Shown here: positions 27,002-35,122 of the stretch, piece by piece | Layout of the letters: every line of letters starts with the position of its first letter | Position numbering within the stretch: the stretch's first letter is position 1 | Source of the DNA: Caldifarciminota bacterium | GTDB lineage: Bacteria; Hydrothermota; Tepidihabitantia; SM23-42 | Length of the DNA stretch: 50,758 bases | Assembly (NCBI GenBank): GCA_020353055.1 | Contig: CP070686.1 | Coordinates: 2,120,086-2,170,843, forward strand | Reading direction: 5' to 3' | Made by a program: the position numbers and the translations under genes | Notes under the pieces: generated by a model | Database searches by the model: none | Seen by the model: only the letters and a program-made list of their open reading frames with translations | What the model was told of the DNA's origin: nothing

Positions 27002-27988
27002 CTATCTTTGGAGTGGCTCGCTTTTCCAGACTATCCTGCCGGCTCTATTCACATAAGCGCGGTTTTTCAGGGTATCCAGCACCATGGCTAAACCACCTGA
27101 GAAATGGCCCACGAGTTCAAATTGTAGCGGTATGACTACCCTGCCTGATTTATCTATATAGCCCCATCTGTCACCAACCTTAACTGCAGACAAACCCTCG
27201 AAGAAACCATATGCCAGGTCGAATTTCGGTTCTATCGCCAATTCGCCATCAGTGTCTATGAAACCCCACTTCTCGCCAATCCTGACCGGCGCGAGGCTGT
27301 CGGAGAACGTCCCGGCGAAATCAAATTGTAGTGCAATGATCATCTTCCCCTTCTGGTCGATGAAACCCCATTTGCCATCCACAAAAACAGGAGCACGTCC
27401 TTCAGAAAACATGCCCACGGCGTCGAATTGAGGCTCTATTTTAACTTCTCCAGTCTGATCAACATAACCCCAGCCGGCGCTGTCCCGGAAAGCTGCCAGG
27501 CCCTCGGAAAAGGTGAGCGGAATGTCGAATGCCGCAGCGATGACCATCTCACCATTCTTATCGATACAGCCCCATTTTTCCTCGGTCCGAACAGCAGCGA
27601 GGCCCTCGGAAAACGCACGCACGGCAGTGTATTTGGGCTCTACCACGAAATTTCCAAGCGTATCGATAAATCCCCATTTCATTCCGACTCTCGCGTCCGC
27701 CTTACCTTCGGAAAAGAAGCTACTATGGTCGAACTGCGGTTCAATAATTACCTCACCTTTCTCGTCCATGTAACCCCACTTCCAATCCTTCTCAAAGGCC
27801 ACGCGCCCCTCGGAAAACCGACCAGCCCGGTCCAGCTGCGGTTCTATCACAACCTTGCCATTGTTGTCTATGTACCCAATCTTCTGATCAACCATGATTG
27901 GAAACAACTTTGAATCGTTACCTCCTCCAGAACCGCCGCAAGACAGCACGCATATTGCTGCAAGACAAAACGGAAGTATTTTTTTCAC
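27002..27988 (-). CDS. WG-repeat lipoprotein
   Basis: 328 aa from a GTG at 27988 that follows AAGGAG; the resulting N-terminus (KKILPFCLAAICVLSC) is a lipoprotein signal with Cys in LSC. The mature part is about nine WG repeats of about 35 residues (WGYMD/WGFID ... EPQFD ... FSEGLA), the first and last degenerate. WG-repeat proteins form beta-propeller-like or solenoid structures of unknown function. Expected at the periplasmic face of a membrane. Confidence 0.9.
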   Translation of the reverse strand: MKKILPFCLAAICVLSCGGSGGGNDSKLFPIMVDQKIGYIDNNGKVVIEPQLDRAGRFSEGRVAFEKDWKWGYMDEKGEVIIEPQFDHSSFFSEGKADARVGMKWGFIDTLGNFVVEPKYTAVRAFSEGLAAVRTEEKWGCIDKNGEMVIAAAFDIPLTFSEGLAAFRDSAGWGYVDQTGEVKIEPQFDAVGMFSEGRAPVFVDGKWGFIDQKGKMIIALQFDFAGTFSDSLAPVRIGEKWGFIDTDGELAIEPKFDLAYGFFEGLSAVKVGDRWGYIDKSGRVVIPLQFELVGHFSGGLAMVLDTLKNRAYVNRAGRIVWKSEPLQR

Positions 27989-28119
27989 AAACACTCCTTT
28001 TTCTGCTGAAAATTGTTTATCAGAACTTTGAACAAGCCGTATGAACACGTGAATAATACTACAACCACCAACTATATCGTGAGGTGTATAATGAAACGAT
28101 AACTAGTAGTATGTTCATG

Positions 28120-28872
28120 CTACTTACGAGCCACGCAAATGAGTATGTCGCTTTCCTTTTTGTTATATGGCTCGAACTTGTATGAACCGTAGAACCTTAT
28201 CTTTCTATAACCGGCCAACTGAAGTAATTTAGTATAATCGTCCTTCAGCAAAATCTGTGCATAGTCAACCGACCAGACCTTGAGTTCTGGTTTCTGCTTG
28301 TCCTGTCGTATATCCAGAATATTATAGCGCGCGCCCCGCTCCCGATAGTCGATCGCGAAAAGCCGCGTGAACTCTTTCTGGCTCGTATTGAGTATGAATC
28401 TGGGTTTCATCTTCCACTGTTTGTCGGTAGTGCCCTGTGTGATTATCAATATGCCGTTTTCGCGCAATACGCGCTGCATGCTCAGGAATGCCCTGATCAC
28501 CTCTTTTTTGTCCGGCATGTGAAGTATGGAACTAGAAAGACATGCAACTGCATCAAATTTCCGCTTAAAATGTTTGTGTAACGATCGGTAATCGACTTTA
28601 TGTAACGGGATGTTGATATTCAAACTTTTTAGGTTCTTCCTTGCCCTCGCCAGCATCGACGCGGATATGTCCGAACCGGTGACTTCGCAACCCAACGAGT
28701 AGAAGAGATGGACGTCATGGCCGGTACCACATGCACAATCGATCACCGAATGGATATTGTTCTCGATAAAGACTTTTTGAAAGAAAACACGATAGTTCGT
28801 TTTATGTTCCCCGAATTTATCGTGGAACAAATCGTAACGTTCGGCAAAACCCTTGTATGCATCTTTAACCAT
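28120..28872 (-). CDS. Class I SAM-dependent methyltransferase
   Basis: 250 aa. Rossmann motif I is VIDCACGTGHDV, then GSDISASMLARARKN (motif II) and VACLSSSILHM (motif IV). Substrate unknown. ATG 28872 is preceded by TGGAGC and a TATAAT 14 nt further upstream. Confidence 0.88.
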   Translation of the reverse strand: MVKDAYKGFAERYDLFHDKFGEHKTNYRVFFQKVFIENNIHSVIDCACGTGHDVHLFYSLGCEVTGSDISASMLARARKNLKSLNINIPLHKVDYRSLHKHFKRKFDAVACLSSSILHMPDKKEVIRAFLSMQRVLRENGILIITQGTTDKQWKMKPRFILNTSQKEFTRLFAIDYRERGARYNILDIRQDKQKPELKVWSVDYAQILLKDDYTKLLQLAGYRKIRFYGSYKFEPYNKKESDILICVARK

Positions 28873-29015
28873 TATGGCAGCTCCAGATTATATGACACTG
28901 ATTTAAGCGAAACTGAGTGAAATTGTCCAGAATATCGTATATTTTGATGCTATGGAAACGAAACACTTGAATATTATATCCAGATTCGGACAAAAGTCAA
29001 CCGGGTATGTAAGGC

Positions 29016-29043
29016 TTGACATGTACGCGTTTATCGTGATAAT
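29016..29043 (+). promoter_or_regulatory. Promoter of the selenoprotein gene
   Basis: TTGACA (29016-29021), 16-bp spacer, GATAAT (29038-29043). Predicts a leader of about 105 nt that begins just before the hairpin at 29055. Confidence 0.65.
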
Positions 29044-29054
29044 AATACTAGTTC

Positions 29055-29092
29055 TTTTCGTTCGAAGGGGGGTTCTGACACTCGAACGAAAA
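29055..29092 (+). other. Hairpin at the 5' end of the predicted leader
   Basis: TTTTCGTTCGA (29055-29065) pairs perfectly with TCGAACGAAAA (29082-29092) around a 16-nt loop containing GGGGGG. It would form at the very 5' end of the mRNA and could stabilise it or be regulatory. Confidence 0.6.
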
Positions 29093-29155
29093 AATCATTT
29101 GTGCGAGTATTAAAGCAATGATATTATGGGTCGCACCCTCAAAGAAGGAGGTAAT

Positions 29156-30184
29156 ATGGGGAAATTATCACTTGGTGTAATGATGACTTTGCTGGTGCTC
29201 GGTTTACTCAGCGGTACTTACGCTGCCCAACGGGTCGTCATGATGGAAGAAGCCTACTGGAGTGGCTGACCAACCTGCCCTTATGCCAGCAGTCTGCTGG
29301 ACACAATCTCTATGCTTGATTATCCTGACCAGACCGCCCTCGTGGAGTATCACTCGGCCACGGGTGATTTTGGATTTCTTCAGGAAGCACGAGACCGCGT
29401 CTACAATTACTACATTTTTTACGGATATCCATCACTTTTCGCCGACGGTGTTGATCTCTGGCCGATAAGTACTTGGAGACCGTGGCTCACGAATCGCATG
29501 ACACAACCCTCGCCGATTACGCTAAATATTACAGGTGGCTATGATCCGGTAACTAAAAACGGTATGGTAACCGCCTCTTTCCAGAATGATTCTTCGAGCG
29601 CCATTACGGCGCGTGTCTATTTTGTCATAACCGAGGACAGCCTTTACCACCTCGACCCTAACGGCCATGAGTGGCACAACAAACTGGCACGTGATTTTCT
29701 GCCGGACGAAACCGGTGAAGTGATAACCATCGATGTGGGGCAAACCGAGGACGTGAGCCGCAACTTCACGATCGATGCCGCCTGGGATGAGGATTTCTGT
29801 ACCATAGTAACCTGGATTCAGGTAGATGCTCCCTCGCGCGAGGGACTTCAGGCCGGTAAGATAAAAATAACGGATCTCGTCGGGATCGAAGAGCTCGTCG
29901 TCAACAAAATAGAAAAATCCGTCATTACATTGGTCAATAATCCATGTTCTGCAAATAATATCCGATTCCTTATCGAACTTCCCCAGGGTACAGCATATGG
30001 GCTTGAGATATTTGATGTTCTGGGACGAAACGTAGAGAGTTACGCTGGAACTACATCGAGTGGCCGGGAAATAATGCAATTAGAACTTAGCGCCGCTGAC
30101 CGCAAACGTGTGAGTGCCGGTGTATATCTATATCGGTTCACCAGTAAGACGGAGACAGCAACGGGTAAGATCATAGTAAAGTAA
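29156..30184 (+). CDS. Putative secreted thioredoxin-fold selenoprotein (Omp28-like) with C-terminal sorting domain
   Basis: 343 codons including an in-frame TGA at codon 38 (29267-29269). ATG 29156 follows AAGGAGG. Residues 1-23 are a signal peptide (MGKLSLGVMMTLLVLGLLSG). Next comes EEAYWSG-Sec-PTCPYA: TGA occupies the first position of a CxxC redox motif, Cys41 is the second. The thioredoxin cis-proline is visible at P92 (YGYPSLFADG). An Ig-like region follows, and residues about 280-342 form a type IX-type sorting domain (LEIFDVLGRNV ... AGVYLYRFTS). The frame remains open and well coded for 305 codons after the TGA. Starting at ATG 29312 instead would remove both signal peptide and active site. 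Alternative: a nonsense mutation TGC to TGA. Role likely disulfide or peroxide redox chemistry outside the cytoplasm. Confidence 0.8.
29267..29300 (+). promoter_or_regulatory. Candidate bacterial SECIS element
   Basis: The in-frame TGA (29267-29269) is followed after 22 nt by apical loop GTC (29292-29294), closed by a perfect 6-bp stem CCAGCA (29286-29291) / TGCTGG (29295-29300). Loop sequence and spacing fit the general bacterial SECIS model (short G-U loop about 16-37 nt from UGA), and GCAGUCUGC resembles the E. coli fdhF apex as I remember it. Confidence 0.6.
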
Positions 30185-30195
30185 TATTCAAAGCA

Positions 30196-30328
30196 TGGGG
30201 TCGGGTCTTGACTATTGATAAAATGGTCTACGTGACCAGCACGCATGCAATAACAATGCTAGTTTCGAAAATCGGCCACGGCATTATGAAAATGCTGTAG
30301 GTTTGTCAATACTTAAGACCTGACCCCA
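30196..30328. repeat. 133-bp element bounded by imperfect 25-bp inverted repeats
   Basis: Left end starts TGGGGTCGGGTCTTGACTAT; the right end, read in reverse, starts TGGGGTCAGGTCTTAAGTAT; 21 of 25 positions match. Related single ends appear near 35082 and 43570. Looks like a REP/MITE-type pair. It separates the selenoprotein gene from the next gene; no ORF inside. Confidence 0.65.
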
Positions 30329-30395
30329 ACTGCCGAACTTGATTCGTTCCATAGTTTATGTATACTGAGAGACAAACAAATGTGAGGAGGAACAC

Positions 30396-30983
30396 ATGAA
30401 ACACGCATCGCTATTAATAATCATCGCAATCTTCACGATCTCACCACTGCTTGCGCAAACAACTGATGAAGCGCCGGAGAGAACGCCGGCACCTTCTGAC
30501 GCCGAAGAGCTGAAGAGTGTAAGCAGACTCCCTGAAGCCGCAAAAGAGGCAAGGGAAGCAGGCACCGAAGAAGACGAAATACAGAATGTAGTAAAAGGCG
30601 TACAAGAAAAGAAACTTTCTCCCGAGGAAGGCGCGAACACCATACGAATTATGGAAGAAAACTCGGCTGAAGGAGCGTCAAATAGGGGGATATCGGACTT
30701 TGTGGTCGAGCAGAAGGCAAAAGGCGTCCACGGTGAAGACCTCGGACAAGCGGTGAGAACCGAACTGCAAGCCCGGCATCGCGTCAGAGTTGAGGAAGGT
30801 GAAGGGAAAACGGAACGAAAGGAAGAGCGTGAAGGGCAGGAAGCCGAAGTAGAAAGGGAAAGCGCGGAGAAAACGAAATCTGAAACCAAGGCACCCGACG
30901 AAGGCGACCAGAAGCAGAAGGACATGAAGAAGAAACCAGATGAAGAACAGCCCGCGTCAAAAGGAAAAGGTAAGGGAAAATAG
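30396..30983 (+). CDS. Exported low-complexity Glu/Lys-rich protein of unknown function
   Basis: 195 aa. Signal peptide MKHASLLIIIAIFTISPLLAQ, then a folded-looking segment (about 40-125) with two similar EE-x(6)-V pieces, then a highly charged Glu/Lys/Arg tail from about 128 ending in KGKGKGK. No family recognised. ATG is preceded by GAGGAGG. The long antisense reading frame is a composition artefact. Confidence 0.75.
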   Translation: MKHASLLIIIAIFTISPLLAQTTDEAPERTPAPSDAEELKSVSRLPEAAKEAREAGTEEDEIQNVVKGVQEKKLSPEEGANTIRIMEENSAEGASNRGISDFVVEQKAKGVHGEDLGQAVRTELQARHRVRVEEGEGKTERKEEREGQEAEVERESAEKTKSETKAPDEGDQKQKDMKKKPDEEQPASKGKGKGK

Positions 30984-31013
30984 AAAATAGCATTAAATTA
31001 ACAAGGGGAAATA

Positions 31014-31298
31014 ATGATTAAGAAGATCTTTCTTATCGTCGCCATCGTCGTCCTGGTCGTGATTGGCTGTGCAAATGGAAATGAAGAAAAAGCAATCGAC
31101 CAGAAAACATTAGATAAGGTTGCGAAAATCGCTGCAATGGTTGAAATCGATGAAACAAAAGCACTCGAAATGCTGGAAACGGAAAAAATGAGTGTTGATA
31201 AGTACAAAGAAATAATCACGGCGATTACACTCGATGCAAAAGCAACAGATAAATTTGTCGAGATGAAGAAAAACTACATGGAGCAGTACACGAAGTAA
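31014..31298 (+). CDS. Small lipoprotein of unknown function
   Basis: 94 aa. Lipoprotein signal MIKKIFLIVAIVVLVVIGC with Cys19 as lipidation site, followed by a helical, charged domain of about 70 residues. AAGGGG upstream of ATG. Probably co-transcribed with the preceding gene, 30 bp away. Function not recognised. Confidence 0.8.
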   Translation: MIKKIFLIVAIVVLVVIGCANGNEEKAIDQKTLDKVAKIAAMVEIDETKALEMLETEKMSVDKYKEIITAITLDAKATDKFVEMKKNYMEQYTK

Positions 31299-31330
31299 CT
31301 GCACAACGAAGCACAGTCTGACATTTCACA

Positions 31331-31368
31331 ACAGAGGAAGGTACGGTGCAAACCTCACCTTCCCCTGT
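31331..31368. terminator. Stem-loop between convergent genes
   Basis: ACAGAGGAAGGT pairs with ACCTTCCCCTGT (11 of 12) around a 14-nt loop. There is no T-run on either side, so it may be a bidirectional transcription barrier rather than a classic terminator. Confidence 0.4.
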
Positions 31369-31384
31369 TCTGGCCGTGTTGTCA

Positions 31385-32005
31385 CTATCTTGACACTGCA
31401 GACAGCGCAACTCCCGCCGCAATCATAATGACCCCGGCCAACCGATTCTGCACCTTCCAGTATTTTCTTGAATCAAACCAGTGACTCACCCGGTCTGCGA
31501 GCATCGTGTAGAATACCAGTACCGCAGCAGCGATTACTACGCTGGTGCCTGCCATGATCATCAATTGTGTATTTTCATCGTGCGTTTGAACAACGAATTG
31601 AGGAAGAAGCGCCGCGTAGTAGAGAATCGCCTTCGGATTCGTACCACAAACAACAAAACCATCGATCAATGCCTTACGCGCTGTCGCTGAGCTCACCCGT
31701 CCATGAATGCCCAGTTGCGGTCGGCCCGCGGTCCACTGGCGATAACCAAGATATACAAGATAAATAGCACCAGCAATTTTCAACCCCTGAAAAAAGACAG
31801 CGGATTGCTCGAGAATTCTACTCACCCCGAAAAGCACGACGACAACCTGAAGACAATTGGCAGCGAGTTGTCCGAGTATTGTTGGCAGGGTCCCCCGCGC
31901 TCCATGTCTAATGGCGTGGCCAATCGTGAAACAAACAGACGGACCTGGGATCAGACCGAAAACGAAAGATGCACCCACGAAAGATAACCACACAGGTAAA
32001 TACAT
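31385..32005 (-). CDS. LysE/RhtB family amino-acid exporter
   Basis: 206 aa, about six membrane helices. N-terminal signature FVGASFVFGLIPGPSVCFTIGHAIRHGARG is diagnostic of the family; KALIDGFVVCGTNPKAILYYAALLPQF also matches. AGGAGG before ATG. A 14-bp palindrome lies 16 nt upstream, between it and the marR gene, predicting control by that regulator. Substrate not determinable. Confidence 0.92.
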   Translation of the reverse strand: MYLPVWLSFVGASFVFGLIPGPSVCFTIGHAIRHGARGTLPTILGQLAANCLQVVVVLFGVSRILEQSAVFFQGLKIAGAIYLVYLGYRQWTAGRPQLGIHGRVSSATARKALIDGFVVCGTNPKAILYYAALLPQFVVQTHDENTQLMIMAGTSVVIAAAVLVFYTMLADRVSHWFDSRKYWKVQNRLAGVIMIAAGVALSAVSR

Positions 32006-32021
32006 CTTATCCTCCTTATTG

Positions 32022-32035
32022 GTTTGACGTCAAAC
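32022..32035. promoter_or_regulatory. Operator palindrome upstream of lysE-type gene
   Basis: GTTTGACGTCAAAC is a perfect 14-bp palindrome. Its core TTTGA-N2-TCAAA matches the palindrome in the marR promoter, pointing to the same DNA-binding protein. Confidence 0.7.
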
Positions 32036-32059
32036 TATATTCGTAAAAAATTTCCACAC

Positions 32060-32482
32060 TTAAAAGTTATTCAGCATTTGCACAATACCACGCACGATAT
32101 TCTCTCGTTCCTTTTGCGAAAATCCGCGGAACGCCGTGGCGATCAAGCGCTGGGAAATCTCGTCAAAAACACTTTCCAGTGATCTTCCCTTAGCGGTCAA
32201 ACATAGATATGTTATTCTGTTATCGTCAGGATCCTTCTCTTTCACGACGTACCCCGCACGCATCAGTTTGTTCACGAGCGCAGTGACGGTCGATTTATCC
32301 CTTCCTATCCGCTCTGCGATTTCCTTCATGGGAACCCTATCTTTCTTGAATAAAGTACTCATGATACCGCCGTGCGAAGGAACCAAACCCGTAATCTTCT
32401 TCTTGTTCAATTCCCTGATAATAAATTCATAAGCCCTGTCCCGTACTCGGGCGATCAAGGCAATAACATGATCCGTCTTCAT
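32060..32482 (-). CDS. MarR family transcriptional regulator
   Basis: 140 aa from ATG 32482. Winged helix-turn-helix: PMKEIAERIGRDKSTVTALVNKLMRAGYVVKEKDPDDNRI, with the conserved DxR of the wing (DDNR). It probably represses itself and the adjacent exporter via matching palindromes. An in-frame TTG at 32506 lies inside the promoter and is rejected. The ATG is 6 nt after TATAAT, so the message is probably leaderless. Confidence 0.92.
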   Translation of the reverse strand: MKTDHVIALIARVRDRAYEFIIRELNKKKITGLVPSHGGIMSTLFKKDRVPMKEIAERIGRDKSTVTALVNKLMRAGYVVKEKDPDDNRITYLCLTAKGRSLESVFDEISQRLIATAFRGFSQKERENIVRGIVQMLNNF

Positions 32483-32488
32483 CCCCGT

Positions 32489-32517
32489 ATTATACTTTGA
32501 TATCAAACCTTTGTCAA
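32489..32517 (-). promoter_or_regulatory. marR promoter with operator in its spacer
   Basis: Minus strand TTGACA (32517-32512), 17-bp spacer, TATAAT (32494-32489). Palindrome TTTGATATCAAA (32496-32507) lies wholly inside the spacer, a position where bound repressor would block RNA polymerase. Confidence 0.8.
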
Positions 32518-32603
32518 GGGGGTTTGGGGACTATATACCGCATTGACTTCACCCTCTATCTATCATAATATTCAACAGCAATCTGTATGAGGAAGACAAG
32601 TCC

Positions 32604-33188
32604 ATGAAGAAAATAACAACTGCGCTCCTCATGGTTTTTTTACCTGTCTTTGCGGCTGAGTACTGCGTTGGTATTATTAGCCATACTGGATTGGCCCCGA
32701 GCCGGTGGGGCTCTCTAACATCCAATGAACCGGCATATCAATTAGGCTTGGGCATCAATATTTGGCTCACGAAGAAAGTCGGAATCCACACCGCCCTCCA
32801 ATATGCCTGGTACCATTATGATTACGATTCCATCACACTTGAATGGAGTTGCGGCAATCTACTTCTTCCCGTTGATGTAATGTACGGCATTCCTATCGGC
32901 AATAATAAAATCGTCATCGGCGCAGGGTTAGCGATCTGCAAACGGCTGGACGTAAGAGGAAGCGTCGGCTTCATAACGCCGATAGACATTCCCGATGGTC
33001 TTCTGGAGACGAACATCGGGCCCGAGCTAATGGTCGGCATGGAACTTAATGTTCAAAGTATCTGTCTGCTCCCCTCTATCAGATATGCATACGCCCTTGA
33101 TGGACCAAGCAATACATACTGGGATCGCGGCGAGGAAACATCTCATCACTACATACTACTCGGGTTCGCTATGATGGTCCGCCTGTAA
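32604..33188 (+). CDS. Predicted outer-membrane beta-barrel protein
   Basis: 194 aa. Signal peptide MKKITTALLMVFLPVFAAE, then alternating amphipathic beta-strands rich in Tyr/Gly (LGLGINIWLTKKVGIHTALQ, IVIGAGLAI, LLPSIRYAY) and a terminal strand HHYILLGFAMMVRL, consistent with a small OmpA/OprF-like barrel. No specific family recognised. Confidence 0.75.
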   Translation: MKKITTALLMVFLPVFAAEYCVGIISHTGLAPSRWGSLTSNEPAYQLGLGINIWLTKKVGIHTALQYAWYHYDYDSITLEWSCGNLLLPVDVMYGIPIGNNKIVIGAGLAICKRLDVRGSVGFITPIDIPDGLLETNIGPELMVGMELNVQSICLLPSIRYAYALDGPSNTYWDRGEETSHHYILLGFAMMVRL

Positions 33189-33203
33189 CCCTCCGTTCAC
33201 AAA

Positions 33204-33761
33204 ATGCTAAAAAACTTACCAATTGTCACTGGAGAAATAATCATTAATGAATTGACGTTAGAAGATTTAGATTATCTCTATAGCTTTTTGAACCTGAAAG
33301 AAATCAAAGAGTTTCTTCCTGATAGATACGAAACAAGAGAAGAACTCAGAAAGGTCTTAGAATGGTTGATCACCAATTACCGTAGAGACAAAAGTGAGAT
33401 CATTAGAATCAGTCTCGGCGTAAGGTTGAAGGAAGAGAATAAGTTGATTGGATGGGTTACTTACGGACCATTGCCATATGATGAAAAACTGAAAGAGATC
33501 GCATTTGCAATTAATCCAGCGTATTGGAATAAAGGTTATGCCACGACAGCAGGAAGAGCATTCTTGAAATGGTTATCTGAGAACATAACAGAGGATGACA
33601 TATTTGCAGAAGTGAACCCAAAGAACTACGGATCAAGACGCGTCCTGGAAAAATTGGGGATGGAGAAGATCAAACAGGATATAAGAACAAAAGGCGATGT
33701 CACCGAAGATGTGTGGATATACAAACTACAACGAGGTAAAAATCGCACGATTAAAGGCTAA
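33204..33761 (+). CDS. GNAT family N-acetyltransferase (RimJ/RimL-like)
   Basis: 185 aa. Fold segments seen: ELTLEDLDYLYSFL, GWVTYGPLP, EIAFAINPAYWNKGYATTAGRAFLKW (acetyl-CoA binding motif A) and NYGSRRVLEKLGMEK. Substrate unknown. No ribosome site before the ATG, 16 bp after the preceding stop. Base composition is more A/T-rich than its neighbours, perhaps an acquired gene. Confidence 0.87.
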   Translation: MLKNLPIVTGEIIINELTLEDLDYLYSFLNLKEIKEFLPDRYETREELRKVLEWLITNYRRDKSEIIRISLGVRLKEENKLIGWVTYGPLPYDEKLKEIAFAINPAYWNKGYATTAGRAFLKWLSENITEDDIFAEVNPKNYGSRRVLEKLGMEKIKQDIRTKGDVTEDVWIYKLQRGKNRTIKG

Positions 33762-33779
33762 ACAAAGCTGCGCACCATG

Positions 33780-33807
33780 TTGACAATATTCTTTTGTAAC
33801 CTATAAT
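33780..33807 (+). promoter_or_regulatory. Promoter of the HAD gene
   Basis: TTGACA (33780-33785), 16-bp spacer, TATAAT (33802-33807), then 6 nt to the GTG start at 33814. Confidence 0.75.
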
Positions 33808-33813
33808 GCAAAA

Positions 33814-34437
33814 GTGAAGAAGTATCATGCAATAATCTTTGACTGCGGCGGTGTTATCTTTGATTTTTCACCAACAAACGTATTCAAACACTGGGCGGTG
33901 AAGAGCGGCAAAGACGCCAATTCATTAGAGCATAAATTCGAATTCAGCGAAACATACGACAAATTTGAGAGAGGAGAAATTCATGCTTCATTATTCAGGA
34001 AACATACTTTGAAGATGCTCGGTATCGAAATCGATGATGAAGATTTTGATAACGGATGGAATTGCTTATATGGGGATATTGTTCCTGGTATCGAAAAGTT
34101 GCTCCGGGATCTGAAACAACACTACCGGCTGGTTGCCCTGACAAACACCAATGAAATACACGCGAGGAGGTGGCGCGTTGTGTGCGCACCTCTTCTCCAC
34201 CATTTCGAAAAAGTATTCAGTTCTCATAAAATTCATGCGCGAAAGCCCGAGCGTAAAGCATACGAGATAGTCCTGGAATACCTCAACTTGGCTCCTGATG
34301 AAGTAATATTCCTGGATGACAATCCCCAATTCGTCAGGGCGGCGGCGGACATGCACATAAAGAGTATTCAGGTAATATCGTTCAAGCAAATGGTCGAAGA
34401 ACTAAGGAAACTTGATGTAGTATTCAGTAGTTCCTAA
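33814..34437 (+). CDS. HAD-family hydrolase (YihX-like)
   Basis: 207 aa. Motif I FDCGGVIFDF has the nucleophile Asp10 but Gly in place of the second Asp of DxD, as in YihX-like sugar phosphatases/dehalogenase relatives. Motif II VALTNTNE, motif III Lys in HARKPERKAYE, motif IV IFLDDNPQFV. The start is GTG 33814; the ATG 8 nt earlier is out of frame and closes at once. The position of the promoter predicts a leaderless GTG mRNA. Confidence 0.88.
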   Translation: MKKYHAIIFDCGGVIFDFSPTNVFKHWAVKSGKDANSLEHKFEFSETYDKFERGEIHASLFRKHTLKMLGIEIDDEDFDNGWNCLYGDIVPGIEKLLRDLKQHYRLVALTNTNEIHARRWRVVCAPLLHHFEKVFSSHKIHARKPERKAYEIVLEYLNLAPDEVIFLDDNPQFVRAAADMHIKSIQVISFKQMVEELRKLDVVFSSS

Positions 34438-34448
34438 TTGTCAATCAC

Positions 34449-35033
34449 TTAGAATTTGTACGATATCCCTGCATTGATCATAATACCACCGGACTGAAAA
34501 TCCTCGCCGGCCAGATAGGCTTGATGGCGGGTATAGTCCAACTCCACATAATCTGGAATGGAAAGTCTTGCATACTCGTACCCTATTTCGGCAAATGGCT
34601 TTGTCCGCTCAGTAACCTTGAATCTCAAGCCCAAGCAAGGGTGTAGGCCAAAGCGAAGATTCTTCACGAAAAGATCGTAGGTGTCATAGTGCAACGTAAT
34701 ACCCAATCTGCCGTACGGATATACAAATTCTAACGGAAAGGCCTTTTCCAAACCAAGCGTGAACCAATGGCCTCGTACATACTCATCTCCATACGGGTCA
34801 GCAACGTTGAACGAGAACCGCTGAAATCTAATAAATGCACTGATATTGTTACTGACCGCCGCCATACTCACATCAATACCATAAGTGAATACACTACTCT
34901 TATCAAAATAACTCTTCAAAATAGCGCCTGTCGGATGAAATCCACCAATATCGAGGCCTATGCTGTAATCAAAAGCAGCGCCATTTACCGTAACCGGGAG
35001 ACAAAACAGCAATGCCGCCAACATATTTTTCAT
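34449..35033 (-). CDS. Predicted outer-membrane beta-barrel protein
   Basis: 194 aa from ATG 35033, chosen because it gives a signal peptide (MKNMLAALLFCLPVTVNG) and follows AGGAAGAG; an open stretch upstream to 35195 is likely noncoding. Repeated amphipathic strands and the C-terminal GGIMINAGISYKF (terminal Phe) are typical of barrels. Similar in size to 32604-33188 but not obviously homologous. Confidence 0.75.
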   Translation of the reverse strand: MKNMLAALLFCLPVTVNGAAFDYSIGLDIGGFHPTGAILKSYFDKSSVFTYGIDVSMAAVSNNISAFIRFQRFSFNVADPYGDEYVRGHWFTLGLEKAFPLEFVYPYGRLGITLHYDTYDLFVKNLRFGLHPCLGLRFKVTERTKPFAEIGYEYARLSIPDYVELDYTRHQAYLAGEDFQSGGIMINAGISYKF

Positions 35034-35059
35034 TATACTCTTCCTGCAACCTCCGTGAA

Positions 35060-35087
35060 AGAATATTCTGCGCCGCAGTCCTGTCAA
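35060..35087 (-). promoter_or_regulatory. Promoter of the barrel gene, -35 inside a REP-like end
   Basis: Minus strand TTGACA (35087-35082), 16-bp spacer, TATTCT (35065-35060). The -35 lies in GAGTCAGGTCTTGACA, related to the ends of the 30196-30328 element. Confidence 0.5.
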
Positions 35088-35122
35088 GACCTGACTCCAC
35101 TTACCGTACATCACACGCGACA

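Noticed and set aside
29312-30184. Treating the selenoprotein as a shorter gene starting at ATG 29312
   Set aside because: It would lose the ribosome site, signal peptide and redox motif while keeping a C-terminal sorting domain; the upstream frame joins it in phase with only the TGA between.
30356-30925. Ser-rich antisense frame opposite the Glu/Lys-rich protein
   Set aside because: It is the complement of low-complexity codons, with no ribosome site; the plus-strand gene has signal peptide and ribosome site.
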